A stretch of DNA of 64,000 nt from JADKFD01 sp050250665 (lineage in GTDB: Bacteria > Pseudomonadota > Gammaproteobacteria > Xanthomonadales > SZUA-5), in the NCBI GenBank assembly GCA_050250665.1, contig JBFWOF010000002.1, forward strand, positions 89,085 to 153,084, written 5' to 3'. This document shows positions 32,819 through 41,575 of this stretch, piece by piece. Below the pieces are notes generated by a model that saw only the letters and a list, made by a program, of their open reading frames with translations, was not told the DNA's origin and searched no databases. The translations under genes were made by a program, and so were the position numbers. How positions within the stretch are numbered: position 1 is the first letter of the stretch; every line of letters begins with the position of its first letter.

Positions 32819-32963
32819 GTCGGCTCTTGATAGGTCCAGACTTGTCTGGACGCTTCTACGCCACCGTGCGAGAGCGTCCAGACAAGTCTGGACCTACAAG
32901 AGCCAGAGCCGACTATTGACGCTGACTACAAGTCTGGACCTGCAAAAGCCGACCGTTGACGCT
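32819..32963. repeat. Long cruciform repeat (GTCCAGAC/GTCTGGAC) plus third partial copy
   Basis: Arms at 32819-32853 and 32874-32913 are near-perfect inverted copies around a 20-base loop. Within each arm, TCCAGAC-AA-GTCTGGA is itself a palindrome. A third, partial copy in the right-arm orientation occupies about 32924-32963. It fills the gap between arsR and the type II secretion F gene; the arsR promoter must lie to its left. Confidence 0.85.
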
Positions 32964-33013
32964 GACCCGGTTCCCGCGACACGCCGAGGCCCGCCTCGGC
33001 GGCACTTGCCGAA

Positions 33014-33994
33014 TCAGTCGTAGCCGGGTCGCACCACGGCTGCAAAACCTCCGAAAATGCCCTGCGCCATCCATACCGCCAGCATCAGGTACACTAGGCG
33101 CGGAATCCAGGTCGCCAGCGTATCGGTGCGCTCGGCCACCAGCTTGCCTTCGGCCTCGGCGTAGCGCGCGAGCAGCTGCGGCAGCTCGCCACTGCCCTCG
33201 CCGGTGGCGATCATGCCCACCACCGCCGCATTGCCCGGATGCGCCAGCGCACTGACCGCCTGCGCCAGCGTCTGTCCGGACTGCACGCGCGGCAGCAGCT
33301 GGGAATAGTCATCGCGAATGATCTCCACGGTCAGCGTGTCGACCGCGACCGGCAGCGCAGCGAACATGGCCACGCCGCTGCCCAGCAATAGTGCGAGATT
33401 CTCGAAGAAGACCTGCGCCTGCAGCCGCACCAGCAACTCACCCAGTATCGGCAGCTTCAGCATCAACATCTCCAGCGGAGCCCGCGCCGAGCCACCGCTG
33501 CCGAGGGCATAGCGTCGGGCCGCGTACTGCAGCACGGCGATGATCCCCGCCAGCGCCAGCAACCGGCCCAGCGACTGCATCAGGTAGGCTCCGCCGCCGA
33601 TATTCCCGGCAATCAGGGCCGGCAAGGGCAGCAGGAACAGAGCGATCGCAAACACCGCCAGCGGAAACAGCAGACGCGCCCGCAACTGCTTGCTGCGACG
33701 GGCCTGCGCCGCGGCCGCGGCACCGAGGCGCTCATGCGCCAGCGCCGGACTGCCGGCCTCGATGGCGGCGCGCAACACCGCCGTTTCCAGCGGCGTGAAC
33801 AACCCCACGGTGGCCTGCGCCAGATTCCGGCCCTTGCCCAGCGCCATCAGCACCGGCGCCCACCGAGCCTGCTGCGCCGGCGGGCCGCGGAGCATGCCCA
33901 CCGCCTGCGCCACCGGCACACCCGCACGTTCCAGCGCCGCCAGCTGCGCATGCACGTCGGCGCGTTCGGAAGCCGTCAGTGGGCTAGAAACCAT
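33014..33994 (-). CDS. Type II secretion system F family protein (orphan)
   Basis: A 326-residue inner-membrane protein with two T2SSF domains. An N-terminal helical domain (ADVHAQLAALERAGVPVAQAVGML) precedes the first hydrophobic segment (LLFPLAVFAIALFLLPLPALIAG), a second helix, and then the second domain (QVFFENLALLLGSGVAMFAALPVAVDTL ... NAAVVGMIATGEGSGELPQLLARYAEAE), whose GEGSGELP is the GspF/PilC hallmark. It ends with a final transmembrane helix. It normally works with a GspE/PilB ATPase, but no such gene is adjacent, so its system is elsewhere or unknown. It is somewhat shorter than GspF (about 400 residues). Confidence 0.9.
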   Translation of the reverse strand: MVSSPLTASERADVHAQLAALERAGVPVAQAVGMLRGPPAQQARWAPVLMALGKGRNLAQATVGLFTPLETAVLRAAIEAGSPALAHERLGAAAAAQARRSKQLRARLLFPLAVFAIALFLLPLPALIAGNIGGGAYLMQSLGRLLALAGIIAVLQYAARRYALGSGGSARAPLEMLMLKLPILGELLVRLQAQVFFENLALLLGSGVAMFAALPVAVDTLTVEIIRDDYSQLLPRVQSGQTLAQAVSALAHPGNAAVVGMIATGEGSGELPQLLARYAEAEGKLVAERTDTLATWIPRLVYLMLAVWMAQGIFGGFAAVVRPGYD

Positions 33995-34116
33995 GGGTCG
34001 GCCAATCTTGGGCAGTGCTTGAGCATAGGGGTCTGCCGATGCTTCGGCGATGGCCTCGCTCCGGGGAGTCCCGGTCGCACTTGGCGGTGCGTGTGTTCGC
34101 CCGACAAACCGCGGAG

Positions 34117-34194
34117 GTAGGTCACGTTGACCCGAAGGGTCTACGTGACAGCTACGTCAGTCACGTAGGCCGCTTCGCGGCCAACGTGACCTAC
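34117..34194. repeat. Nested palindrome GTAGGTCACGTTG...CAACGTGACCTAC
   Basis: The 13-bp outer arms (34117-34129 and 34182-34194) are perfect inverted repeats. Inside, CTACGTGAC and GTCACGTAG form a second pair and GGCCGCTTCGCGGCC a third small hairpin. It lies in the 277-base gap between the end of the C25 peptidase gene and the start of the T2SS F gene. Confidence 0.8.
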
Positions 34195-34271
34195 TTTAAA
34201 TTCAAAGACTTGTGGAATGTTTGGCGAGAGCGGCCTTAGCCGAGATCACGCGCGGGCGCCATCGCGACCGG

Positions 34272-37200
34272 CTAGCGCAAAGGCATCGCCGGATCCCCGA
34301 AAAGGGTGATCGAGTACACCGACTCGGCAAACTCCGGCGAGCTTTGCATCAGTCGCTGCTTGGCCACGCTGAGGGCCTCGCCCAGCGTGTTGACCGGAAT
34401 CCCCGGTTCATCGCTGAAGCGCCCATCTTCGACGAGATCGAAGAAGCGCGTGCCCAGTGCCAGATGACTGGCGTCCTCAGCCAGACTGGTGGAACCGATC
34501 ACCGCAGCGCCGAGGCGATTGCTTCGGAGCAGCAGGGCGTGTGCCATGGTGTCCTGATTGGGCAATACGAAGTAGTTGTTCCAGCAGCCCCATTGGCTGA
34601 TCAGCGCGGGAGGGCTGCTGCGGCTGATCGCCGCCAGCTGACTGGTGTCCATCAGATTGTCGAAGGCCCAGCGATTGGGCGCCGAGTGTCCGAGGTAGTT
34701 GATCCAGTCGCTGCCACCGGAGAGAGCCGCGGTCAGGGCTACTCGCGCGTCACTCAATCCCAGTTCGTCCACCAGCGCGTAGCCGGTTGGCTGACCCTGG
34801 CGCAGATAGCTCAGCAGGCTGCGACTGTGCACATCGAAATGCTCGCCGGGACCGGAGGCACCGGCGCTGGCCAGATAACTGGTCGGCAGAGCGGCAGCAC
34901 GCGCCAGAATCGAGGTCAATGCCAGCTGCAACTCACCGACGGTGCGCGCCGGAATCCGGCCCAGCGCCCGTTCCGGCGAACCATCGCCATCGGCGTCGAC
35001 GAAAGCGTGGTCACTGGGCGCAAAGCGCACAATCGGATCAGCCACGCGATAGAAGGTGGGCACGAAGCTCTGCGAGCCCAGCCCCAGATAGTCGTGATAG
35101 TCGTAGCTGTCGCCGCCTACCAACAGCACAAAACGCGGATTGACCGCGGCGATGAAATCGCGGATCACCTGCGGATCGGCTTCATGATCATTGCCGGCGT
35201 AGATCTCGTCAGTGCGCACTACTCGCACGCTGTAACCCCGACCCTGCTGCAGAGCCACCAGCGAACCCAGCTCGGAGGCGAACAGCGGATGGCTGACGAT
35301 CAGATAATCCACCTGCCCGCTGTTGGCCAGCGCGGTGCTGCCGCCGCGCACTAACGGGCGCTGCACATGAGGATCGTCGGCCAGCCAGAGCGCGGTCACC
35401 GATCCGTCCAGTGCCGCGTTGGCACTGATCTGATCACGACGCTGGCCGAGCGGCGACTCGCTCCAGATCACCACCGGCGATTGCACGTTGTTGACCGCAA
35501 AACCCTGACGCAGCTCGAAGCCGCCGGCAAAGAACTGATCCGGCGCCTGGCCACCGGCACTGCTCAACTGGCCGAAACGCAACTCGCCGGTGCTGGCGTG
35601 GGTATGGCGCGGATAGTTGACGACAAAGCCATCCAGGTTCACGACGTCGGCCGCATATCCGGTGTCGGCCGGCAAGCGAACGGTCAGGGTATTGCTGGCC
35701 TGCAACAGGCTGTCCGGTAACGTCAGCGCGATCATCTCCGACACCAGCCCATCGAAACGGCGGCTGTCCAGACTGACGCCATTGAGCAGCACCTCGACAC
35801 TGTGATCTGGCGCTGCGCCCGCGAAATCGAGCCCACCCCACAGAGTCAGCAGCAGATTGACCGGACCTTCGGCGCGATCCGGCAAGGCAAACACCCGCTC
35901 CAGCGAGACCGGCGCTGTGGTCGCCTGCAGGCGCTGGTCATACCAGGGATCCGCTCCCGGCGCAGAGAAGGAATAGGCGCGGTTGGGTGCCATTTCCAGC
36001 TGTGCCGACACCACCCGCGACGGACCGGCCGATTCCACTACCGCGCCCTTGCCTGCAGGCCGCGCGCTGGCGGCATCAATCATGAGGGTATAGACATTAC
36101 CCGAGCCGTAAAGCGACTCGCGACGTTGACCAAACCACTCCACCTCGCAGCCAGAGCTGAGAGTCTCACAGCTCAGATGCCGGACCACCGGCACGCCGCG
36201 ATCGAGCACCGCCAGCTGTCGCAGGTTACTGTTGTCGATGGCCAGACCGGCTGTCTGCAGATCACTGAGTTGCACGCGCTGGATACCCGTCTCGGTGACC
36301 TCCGCCAACGCCACCGGCGCCCCCGCGCCCCTGGGCGTCACCGGTGTTGCCGCGTTGCGCGCACGGATGGCAGCCCAGTCCAGCGGCTGGTCAACCACAT
36401 CGGCACCGACGCTGGCGCCCACCGCCACGCTGGCATGAAAACGCGAGCGGCCGGCGATATCGACATCCTCCAGCCGCAGCTGGCTGACACCGGGTGCATC
36501 GACGATGCGCTGGTAGCTGCGGCCGCTGAAGCCGTCACTGGCGCCCACAATCAGATCCGCATGCAGTGGGCGCCAGTCGGCACGGTCGTGCTCGCGCCCC
36601 CAGAGGCGATAGCCCAGGTGCGAGATCTCGCTGGCGGTGCTGAAGAGCACATGGATCCGATCCCCGGAACGACTGGACGAGAACTTCGCCAGGGTGACCG
36701 GCGTGGTCGAGAAATCACCGCCGAAAATGGCGTTACCAGTGGTCTCGGCCGTCGCGTGACTGCGCTCGGCGTCAATGTCGGCATCCTCATCCACGCGCAC
36801 GCCCATGCGCACCACCGTGCCCGAGGGATTGCTGAGATTGCAGCGACGCAGCCAGCCACCATCGGCATCGGCGCGGGTCTGCTTGCCGCTGAATCCGCGC
36901 AGCGATGCCACCGTGATCGAGGTTCCAACCGGAAAGCTCAGATCGACATTGGTGCAGGCGTCGGTGGCGCTGCCGCTGCCGGTCGCCAGACCGATGTTGC
37001 TGCCGCCGCCAAAGGCGCCGATCTGCGCCGATGCACCGGCCTGAATGGCAATGTAGCCGAGCGTCTCGTTGGCGTTGAATCCGGGTGGAGGGGTGTCGTC
37101 ATCATCGACCTGTGAGCTGTCGATGGCGATATCGAAACCGCTGGCGGTGACATTGCGGACCACGGCCGTGGCCCAGGGCTGTGAGGTGCCGGTCAGGGTG

Positions 37201-40200
37201 GATTGATCGCCCGCAGGCGTCAGATTGGCGCCCTCGTTGGCCACATTCCAGCTCTGCAGGGCACTCAGCACGATCGGCGGTGCGCCGAAAGCCGGTTGCC
37301 TGAGTGCCGGGAAATTGACCGTTGTCCACGCCGTCGCCGGCCATCCGGCAAAACCCGATGCCGTATTACGTTGATTGGCAGTAGTGCTCAGGGTGCCGGC
37401 CTTGATCTCCACGGTGCCCCCAGCGCCGGCCAGATTGGGCAGCTGATAGGAGCCCGGCATGACTGCGATCCAGTGCACGGTCATGGTGCCATTGGCGCCG
37501 GTGCAACCGTTGCAGCCCGGCGCCTCGACCTGCAAAAGGTCAAAGCCCAGCGCGGAGATGTTGATAATGCGCAATGCGGTCGGATCAGCATCCTCGTTGG
37601 AGGGCTGCGCCACCACCACCGGCGTGGACCCGAACTGCTGGGCAAAGCGCACGTGGCTCACGCGGTTGAAATCGGCCTGTTTGGTCGCGCCGATGACGAT
37701 GCTGCCCACCTGCAGACCCAGGCTGTTGGTGAAGAAGGTACGATCAGCGCCCAGCGTGGTACCGACCGCGTTGGTGGCCACGACCCGGTAGTGGTAAAGC
37801 GTTTCGGGCGTCAATCCGGTCAGCAATGCCGACACGGCGGTGTCGGTGCCACTGTTCACGGTTCCCGGCGTGGCCGCAATGGACGAGCCATAGCCGGTGG
37901 TCAGGCCATAGTCGAAACTGACCGTGGTGCTGAGCAGATTGTCGTTGACCGTGCCCTGCAGCGTGGCGCCGGTGCGCGAGACATTGGTGGCCACCTCGGT
38001 GATCGCCGTCGGCGGTGCCAGAATCCCGATCTCCCAGATGCCGCGGCCATGGGTGGCGATGCGCAGAGTCTGCGCGCCGCTGACCAGCGTTGCCGCCTGA
38101 AACGCCATGTCGAATACCGGCACCCGCGGCAGGCCGACGCTGAAGGAGGACCAAGTGGCGCCGGCGTCGGTGGAGCGATAGACCCCGATGTCGGTGCCGG
38201 CATACAGATTCGAAGAGTTGCGCGGATCAATGACGAAGGCATTGATCGGAATGCTCGGAATGCCGCTGGCAGCAGCCGTCCAGGTGGGGGTGGCGCTGGC
38301 GAAGTTCGTCGTCTTCCAAACGCCCTGTCCAGCCGGCGCGTAGCCTGAAAGGGTCACGTAGGCGATATTGTTGTTGTTTCGATCGATGGCGATGCGCGAG
38401 ACGATGAAGTCGGGAATCGTGCCGCCTGCGCCGACTGCATCGACTGATGAAAGCGTGCCAGCACCGGTCATCGTGCGGAAGATCCCGCCGTTGTTCAACC
38501 CCACGGCACGCACATTGTCGTCGTTGGGCGCGATGCCGATGGAGGCGATGGCGACCCCTGAGGTGATCGGCCCCTGGCTGACGACCGTGTGGTTAGCACC
38601 AAAATTGGTGGAGCGATAGAGCCGATCTGAACCGAAATAGACTGGATTTGGCGTACCCGGCCCGAGCGCCATCGGCGCATAGAAGCGCACCGCGGTATTG
38701 CTGCAATTGATGTTGTTACCCGTGGCGGGGCTGCAACCACGAAATGTCCAGTTCTCGAATGCGGTTGGCGACGTCGTGGTCGAGTAACCCATCAGACTGC
38801 CGACCGCATTGAAGTAGGTGTGATACATGCGGATTGACGCAGTGCTGGTTGAACTCTGGTCGATCAACGAGAAACCGCCGTCACCATAGTCCGTCCGGGT
38901 CCAGCTGCCATCGGCGCGCCTGAGCTCGGTGCCGTTGTCCTGAGTGCCGCCGATCATGAATTCCGGATCAGACGCGTGGGTGGCCAGACTCATGAACTGG
39001 GTGGCATTGAAGCCGCTCACATTGAGACTGGACCAGGAGACACCGAAATCCGTGGACTTGAAAATGCCGCCATCGTTGCCGGTGTAGATCACGGCGGTGT
39101 TGGATGGCGCAATCGCGATGGCGTGACTGTCGGCATGCAAACCTGCCTCGCTGGCGGCAAAGCTGGTTCCGTTTGTGGAGCGCGCAAAAATCCTCGAGTT
39201 GGTACCGGTGGCAGAACCGGCGGCATAGATCCGGTTGGCATTGCCCGGGTCTATGGCGATGCCAATATCGTAAAAACACTGGCCGCCACAGAAGCCCGAC
39301 GTACCGGTCAAGGCAGTACCCCAGGTCGCGCCGCCGTCAGTGGACTTCAACACCTGACCCTGGGTACCACCGGCATTGGCACTCAGTACGGTGACTGTCG
39401 CACCGACCTTGTTGATGGCCAGTTCGCCATTCAGGGTGCCGCCCAGGTTGATGACACGCGTCGCCGAAAAGCTGGCGCTTGGGCCGTTGCTCGCAGTTGC
39501 CGCGTTCGTGCTCCGGTAGACGCCAGTCGTGCCGGTGCCACCGCGATCCAGCTGATGGTAGATCAAGTTGCTGGAACTGCCCGGCTCGAAGACGATGTCC
39601 TTGATGCCGTTGGTACCGCCGCCGGTGGCACTGCAGAGCGCAAAGGTCGGCGAGGCGGCATTCGGGTTTTCGCTGAGCCACAGTCCGATCACGCCATTGC
39701 TGCCGCCCAGACCCACACCGACGCCAATGCCGGCGACACCGGTGTAGTTACCCACGAACATGCGATTGGCGTTGTTGGGATCAAAAGCAATCCGGGTAAT
39801 GGCAGTCCCCAGAAAAGCGACGCCGTTGCTGGCGGCGCTGCCACATCCCGCCACCCGACTCCCGGCCCCGCCGAAGGGCCCCTCCAGCACCGGCGACGCC
39901 GATTCGGCATTGAGAATGCGATAGATGCCGACGCCGGCAAAACTGTCAGCCGAACCATTGCCCTCGCCGGTACCCACCCACACCGTGGTCGGGTCCACCG
40001 GGTCGATGGTGACTGCGCCGATGGCCATCGATTGCGCCGAATCCATCAGCGCGCGCCAACTGGCGCCACCATCCAGGCTGCGATACAAGCCGCCATTGGC
40101 GGTGCCGACATAGAGCTTGTTCTCGTCAGTCGGATGCACGGCGATGGCGATGGTGCGCCCGCTCACGGCCAGGGAGGGACTGGTCTGACCATTGGGAATG

Positions 40201-40493
40201 GGCTCCGGCCCAACCGAGGTCCATTGATACACGCTCAACTCTGGCGCGCGCCGGGCCTGATCGGCCTCCAGCAGCTGCAAGGCGTTGATGCGCCTGGAGA
40301 CATCAAAGGGTACGTCGTTCTCGACGCCTCGCCGCAACGCAATTTCCTCGGCCCGCAGACGCAGGTATTCAGCCTTGTCGAGGTCGTTGGATCGCGCGAA
40401 GCCGGGGAGATCCGGGTCGTCATTGGCCAACGCCGATCCGACCGCCGTGAACGCGAGCAGCAACAAAGCAGCGGTGCTGGCACATCTGATCAT
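34272..40493 (-). CDS. Secreted gingipain-type (C25) cysteine peptidase with N-terminal propeller
   Basis: A 2073-residue exported protein. The signal peptide is MIRCASTAALLLLAFTAVGSALA. Residues of roughly 100-820 are a sortilin-like propeller with many Asp-boxes (YRSLDGGASW, KSTDGGATW, KSTDFGVSW, YRSTDAGATW). Near 825-925 is an Fn3-like module (TEVATNVSRTGATLQGTVNDN), then two H-type-lectin-like modules (about 930-1190). The last 350 residues are a peptidase C25 domain: the catalytic His is in INYLGHSAPNRW (about residue 1936) and the Cys in ISQWGCWNNYF (about residue 1970). An internal QFFAGGFEL resembles the IFANGFE tail at 27144. ATG at 40493 follows GAGGAG. It is probably a large extracellular protease. 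Confidence 0.88.
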   Translation of the reverse strand: MIRCASTAALLLLAFTAVGSALANDDPDLPGFARSNDLDKAEYLRLRAEEIALRRGVENDVPFDVSRRINALQLLEADQARRAPELSVYQWTSVGPEPIPNGQTSPSLAVSGRTIAIAVHPTDENKLYVGTANGGLYRSLDGGASWRALMDSAQSMAIGAVTIDPVDPTTVWVGTGEGNGSADSFAGVGIYRILNAESASPVLEGPFGGAGSRVAGCGSAASNGVAFLGTAITRIAFDPNNANRMFVGNYTGVAGIGVGVGLGGSNGVIGLWLSENPNAASPTFALCSATGGGTNGIKDIVFEPGSSSNLIYHQLDRGGTGTTGVYRSTNAATASNGPSASFSATRVINLGGTLNGELAINKVGATVTVLSANAGGTQGQVLKSTDGGATWGTALTGTSGFCGGQCFYDIGIAIDPGNANRIYAAGSATGTNSRIFARSTNGTSFAASEAGLHADSHAIAIAPSNTAVIYTGNDGGIFKSTDFGVSWSSLNVSGFNATQFMSLATHASDPEFMIGGTQDNGTELRRADGSWTRTDYGDGGFSLIDQSSTSTASIRMYHTYFNAVGSLMGYSTTTSPTAFENWTFRGCSPATGNNINCSNTAVRFYAPMALGPGTPNPVYFGSDRLYRSTNFGANHTVVSQGPITSGVAIASIGIAPNDDNVRAVGLNNGGIFRTMTGAGTLSSVDAVGAGGTIPDFIVSRIAIDRNNNNIAYVTLSGYAPAGQGVWKTTNFASATPTWTAAASGIPSIPINAFVIDPRNSSNLYAGTDIGVYRSTDAGATWSSFSVGLPRVPVFDMAFQAATLVSGAQTLRIATHGRGIWEIGILAPPTAITEVATNVSRTGATLQGTVNDNLLSTTVSFDYGLTTGYGSSIAATPGTVNSGTDTAVSALLTGLTPETLYHYRVVATNAVGTTLGADRTFFTNSLGLQVGSIVIGATKQADFNRVSHVRFAQQFGSTPVVVAQPSNEDADPTALRIINISALGFDLLQVEAPGCNGCTGANGTMTVHWIAVMPGSYQLPNLAGAGGTVEIKAGTLSTTANQRNTASGFAGWPATAWTTVNFPALRQPAFGAPPIVLSALQSWNVANEGANLTPAGDQSTLTGTSQPWATAVVRNVTASGFDIAIDSSQVDDDDTPPPGFNANETLGYIAIQAGASAQIGAFGGGSNIGLATGSGSATDACTNVDLSFPVGTSITVASLRGFSGKQTRADADGGWLRRCNLSNPSGTVVRMGVRVDEDADIDAERSHATAETTGNAIFGGDFSTTPVTLAKFSSSRSGDRIHVLFSTASEISHLGYRLWGREHDRADWRPLHADLIVGASDGFSGRSYQRIVDAPGVSQLRLEDVDIAGRSRFHASVAVGASVGADVVDQPLDWAAIRARNAATPVTPRGAGAPVALAEVTETGIQRVQLSDLQTAGLAIDNSNLRQLAVLDRGVPVVRHLSCETLSSGCEVEWFGQRRESLYGSGNVYTLMIDAASARPAGKGAVVESAGPSRVVSAQLEMAPNRAYSFSAPGADPWYDQRLQATTAPVSLERVFALPDRAEGPVNLLLTLWGGLDFAGAAPDHSVEVLLNGVSLDSRRFDGLVSEMIALTLPDSLLQASNTLTVRLPADTGYAADVVNLDGFVVNYPRHTHASTGELRFGQLSSAGGQAPDQFFAGGFELRQGFAVNNVQSPVVIWSESPLGQRRDQISANAALDGSVTALWLADDPHVQRPLVRGGSTALANSGQVDYLIVSHPLFASELGSLVALQQGRGYSVRVVRTDEIYAGNDHEADPQVIRDFIAAVNPRFVLLVGGDSYDYHDYLGLGSQSFVPTFYRVADPIVRFAPSDHAFVDADGDGSPERALGRIPARTVGELQLALTSILARAAALPTSYLASAGASGPGEHFDVHSRSLLSYLRQGQPTGYALVDELGLSDARVALTAALSGGSDWINYLGHSAPNRWAFDNLMDTSQLAAISRSSPPALISQWGCWNNYFVLPNQDTMAHALLLRSNRLGAAVIGSTSLAEDASHLALGTRFFDLVEDGRFSDEPGIPVNTLGEALSVAKQRLMQSSPEFAESVYSITLFGDPAMPLR

Positions 40494-40627
40494 GGCCGGC
40501 TCCTCGAGAGAGAACGCCGTCATGGTAAGGCCAATACAGCGAAAGGTAAATTTCTTCGACCCCAACAGCCGGCCGGCAAGACCAGGATCGCAATACCTGA
40601 GCCTGGGGATGCTGCATTGAGGCTGCC

Positions 40628-41089
40628 TCAGATGACGGCTGGCGACTCCATCTGCAGCACACGCACCGACTGAAATTCGCTGACCAGCCGATAGCCACTG
40701 ACCTCGACCCGCATCAGCACGCAATCGGGTGCGGCAACAAAGTCGCGCAGGCCTGGATGCTTACCCAGAAACACTGAGAGATAGGCCTCGCGCTCGCCGG
40801 CGACGATGGCCACCGCGCGGCCGAACACCGACAGCGCCGTTGCCCGCTGATAGTCGACGGGATCATTGCTGCGATCGTCGATCAGGAAGGACACCAGCGC
40901 ATTGCTCATGAGGTTGGCGTGCTTGCGGGTTTCCCGCAAGGTCGCAAACACCAGATGGCGCAGATCCTCGGTGTGGGCGAAGGCCATCAGGCTGGTGTAC
41001 GGCTGTGCGTCCTGCTGCGTGGCCATGACGCCCTGCAGCTGCGTCGCGAGCAGCCGGTTGATCGCGAACTCGATCGCTGTGGGAATCAT
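40628..41089 (-). CDS. Pyridoxamine 5'-phosphate oxidase-like (PNPOx) flavin-binding protein
   Basis: A 153-residue soluble protein with a split-barrel pattern: QGVMATQQDAQPYTSLMAFAHTEDLRHLVFATLRETRKHANLMSNALVSFLIDD is the FMN-binding half typical of HugZ/Pfam Putative_PNPOx families, followed by the barrel-closing strands (ALSVFGRAVAIVAG, VLMRVEVSGYRLVSEFQSVRVL). Substrate and cofactor (FMN, F420 or heme) are not determinable. ATG at 41089 has GGAGG four bases upstream. It is divergent from the giant-protein operon across an AT-rich region. Confidence 0.85.
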   Translation of the reverse strand: MIPTAIEFAINRLLATQLQGVMATQQDAQPYTSLMAFAHTEDLRHLVFATLRETRKHANLMSNALVSFLIDDRSNDPVDYQRATALSVFGRAVAIVAGEREAYLSVFLGKHPGLRDFVAAPDCVLMRVEVSGYRLVSEFQSVRVLQMESPAVI

Positions 41090-41575
41090 TCGGCCTCCGG
41101 ATCATTCGTGAACGCGATTCGCAGACTCGGGTCGGCGCTGTCCAGCTCCGGGCACTGAAAATTTTTTCCGCAGCACTACCCAATCGCCACAAAATTATCA
41201 AAAAGCCCCCGATCATTTAATCATGATTATTTGCATGTTCGGCTTCACCCACTCCGATCCAGAGTCCGCCATTACCTCATGACGGGATACCGAAAAATAC
41301 GTGAGAGCATTTTTAATCCCTCCAAGCATGACCATCTCGCCAACTTGGGAAGACGCCAAAAAACGCCATTGACACAGTCTTTCCGCTGTACCCAATGAAC
41401 GAATTGTCTCACCGAAAAATCAATTCGTTGCACTATTTTACGCTTCATTTAAATCAATCAGACCCGCCGATTGATGAATTTTAAACTTTACACGGAGATT
41501 ATCCTACGACTAGCATCGGTGACAAAGTGTTGCGCGAAGTCAGGGCAAGAACTCGGCATTTTCGGGAGAGCTGCA
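41090..41575. promoter_or_regulatory. AT-rich leader of the giant-protein operon with an inverted repeat
   Basis: The 486 bases between the divergent PNPOx gene and the first operon gene are clearly more AT-rich than anything else in the window. They contain a perfect 9-bp inverted repeat, AACGAATTG (41398-41406) and CAATTCGTT (41421-41429), with a 14-base spacer, and the short palindrome AATCATGATT near 41220. A TTGACA at 41369-41374 lies just upstream of the inverted repeat, and TTGCAC (41428-41433) overlaps its right end. Neither has a convincing -10 at the right distance. The inverted repeat is the best operator candidate for the downstream operon. Confidence 0.45.

Noticed and set aside
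38976..40673. 565-codon plus-strand frame opposite the C25 peptidase gene
   Set aside because: It mirrors the minus-strand gene, which has a signal peptide, ribosome-binding site and Asp-box repeats; no protein features appear on the plus strand.
41369..41397. Firm sigma-70 promoter for the giant operon
   Set aside because: TTGACA is present but no good TATAAT-like hexamer is found at 16-18 bases, so it is recorded only as a regulatory region.
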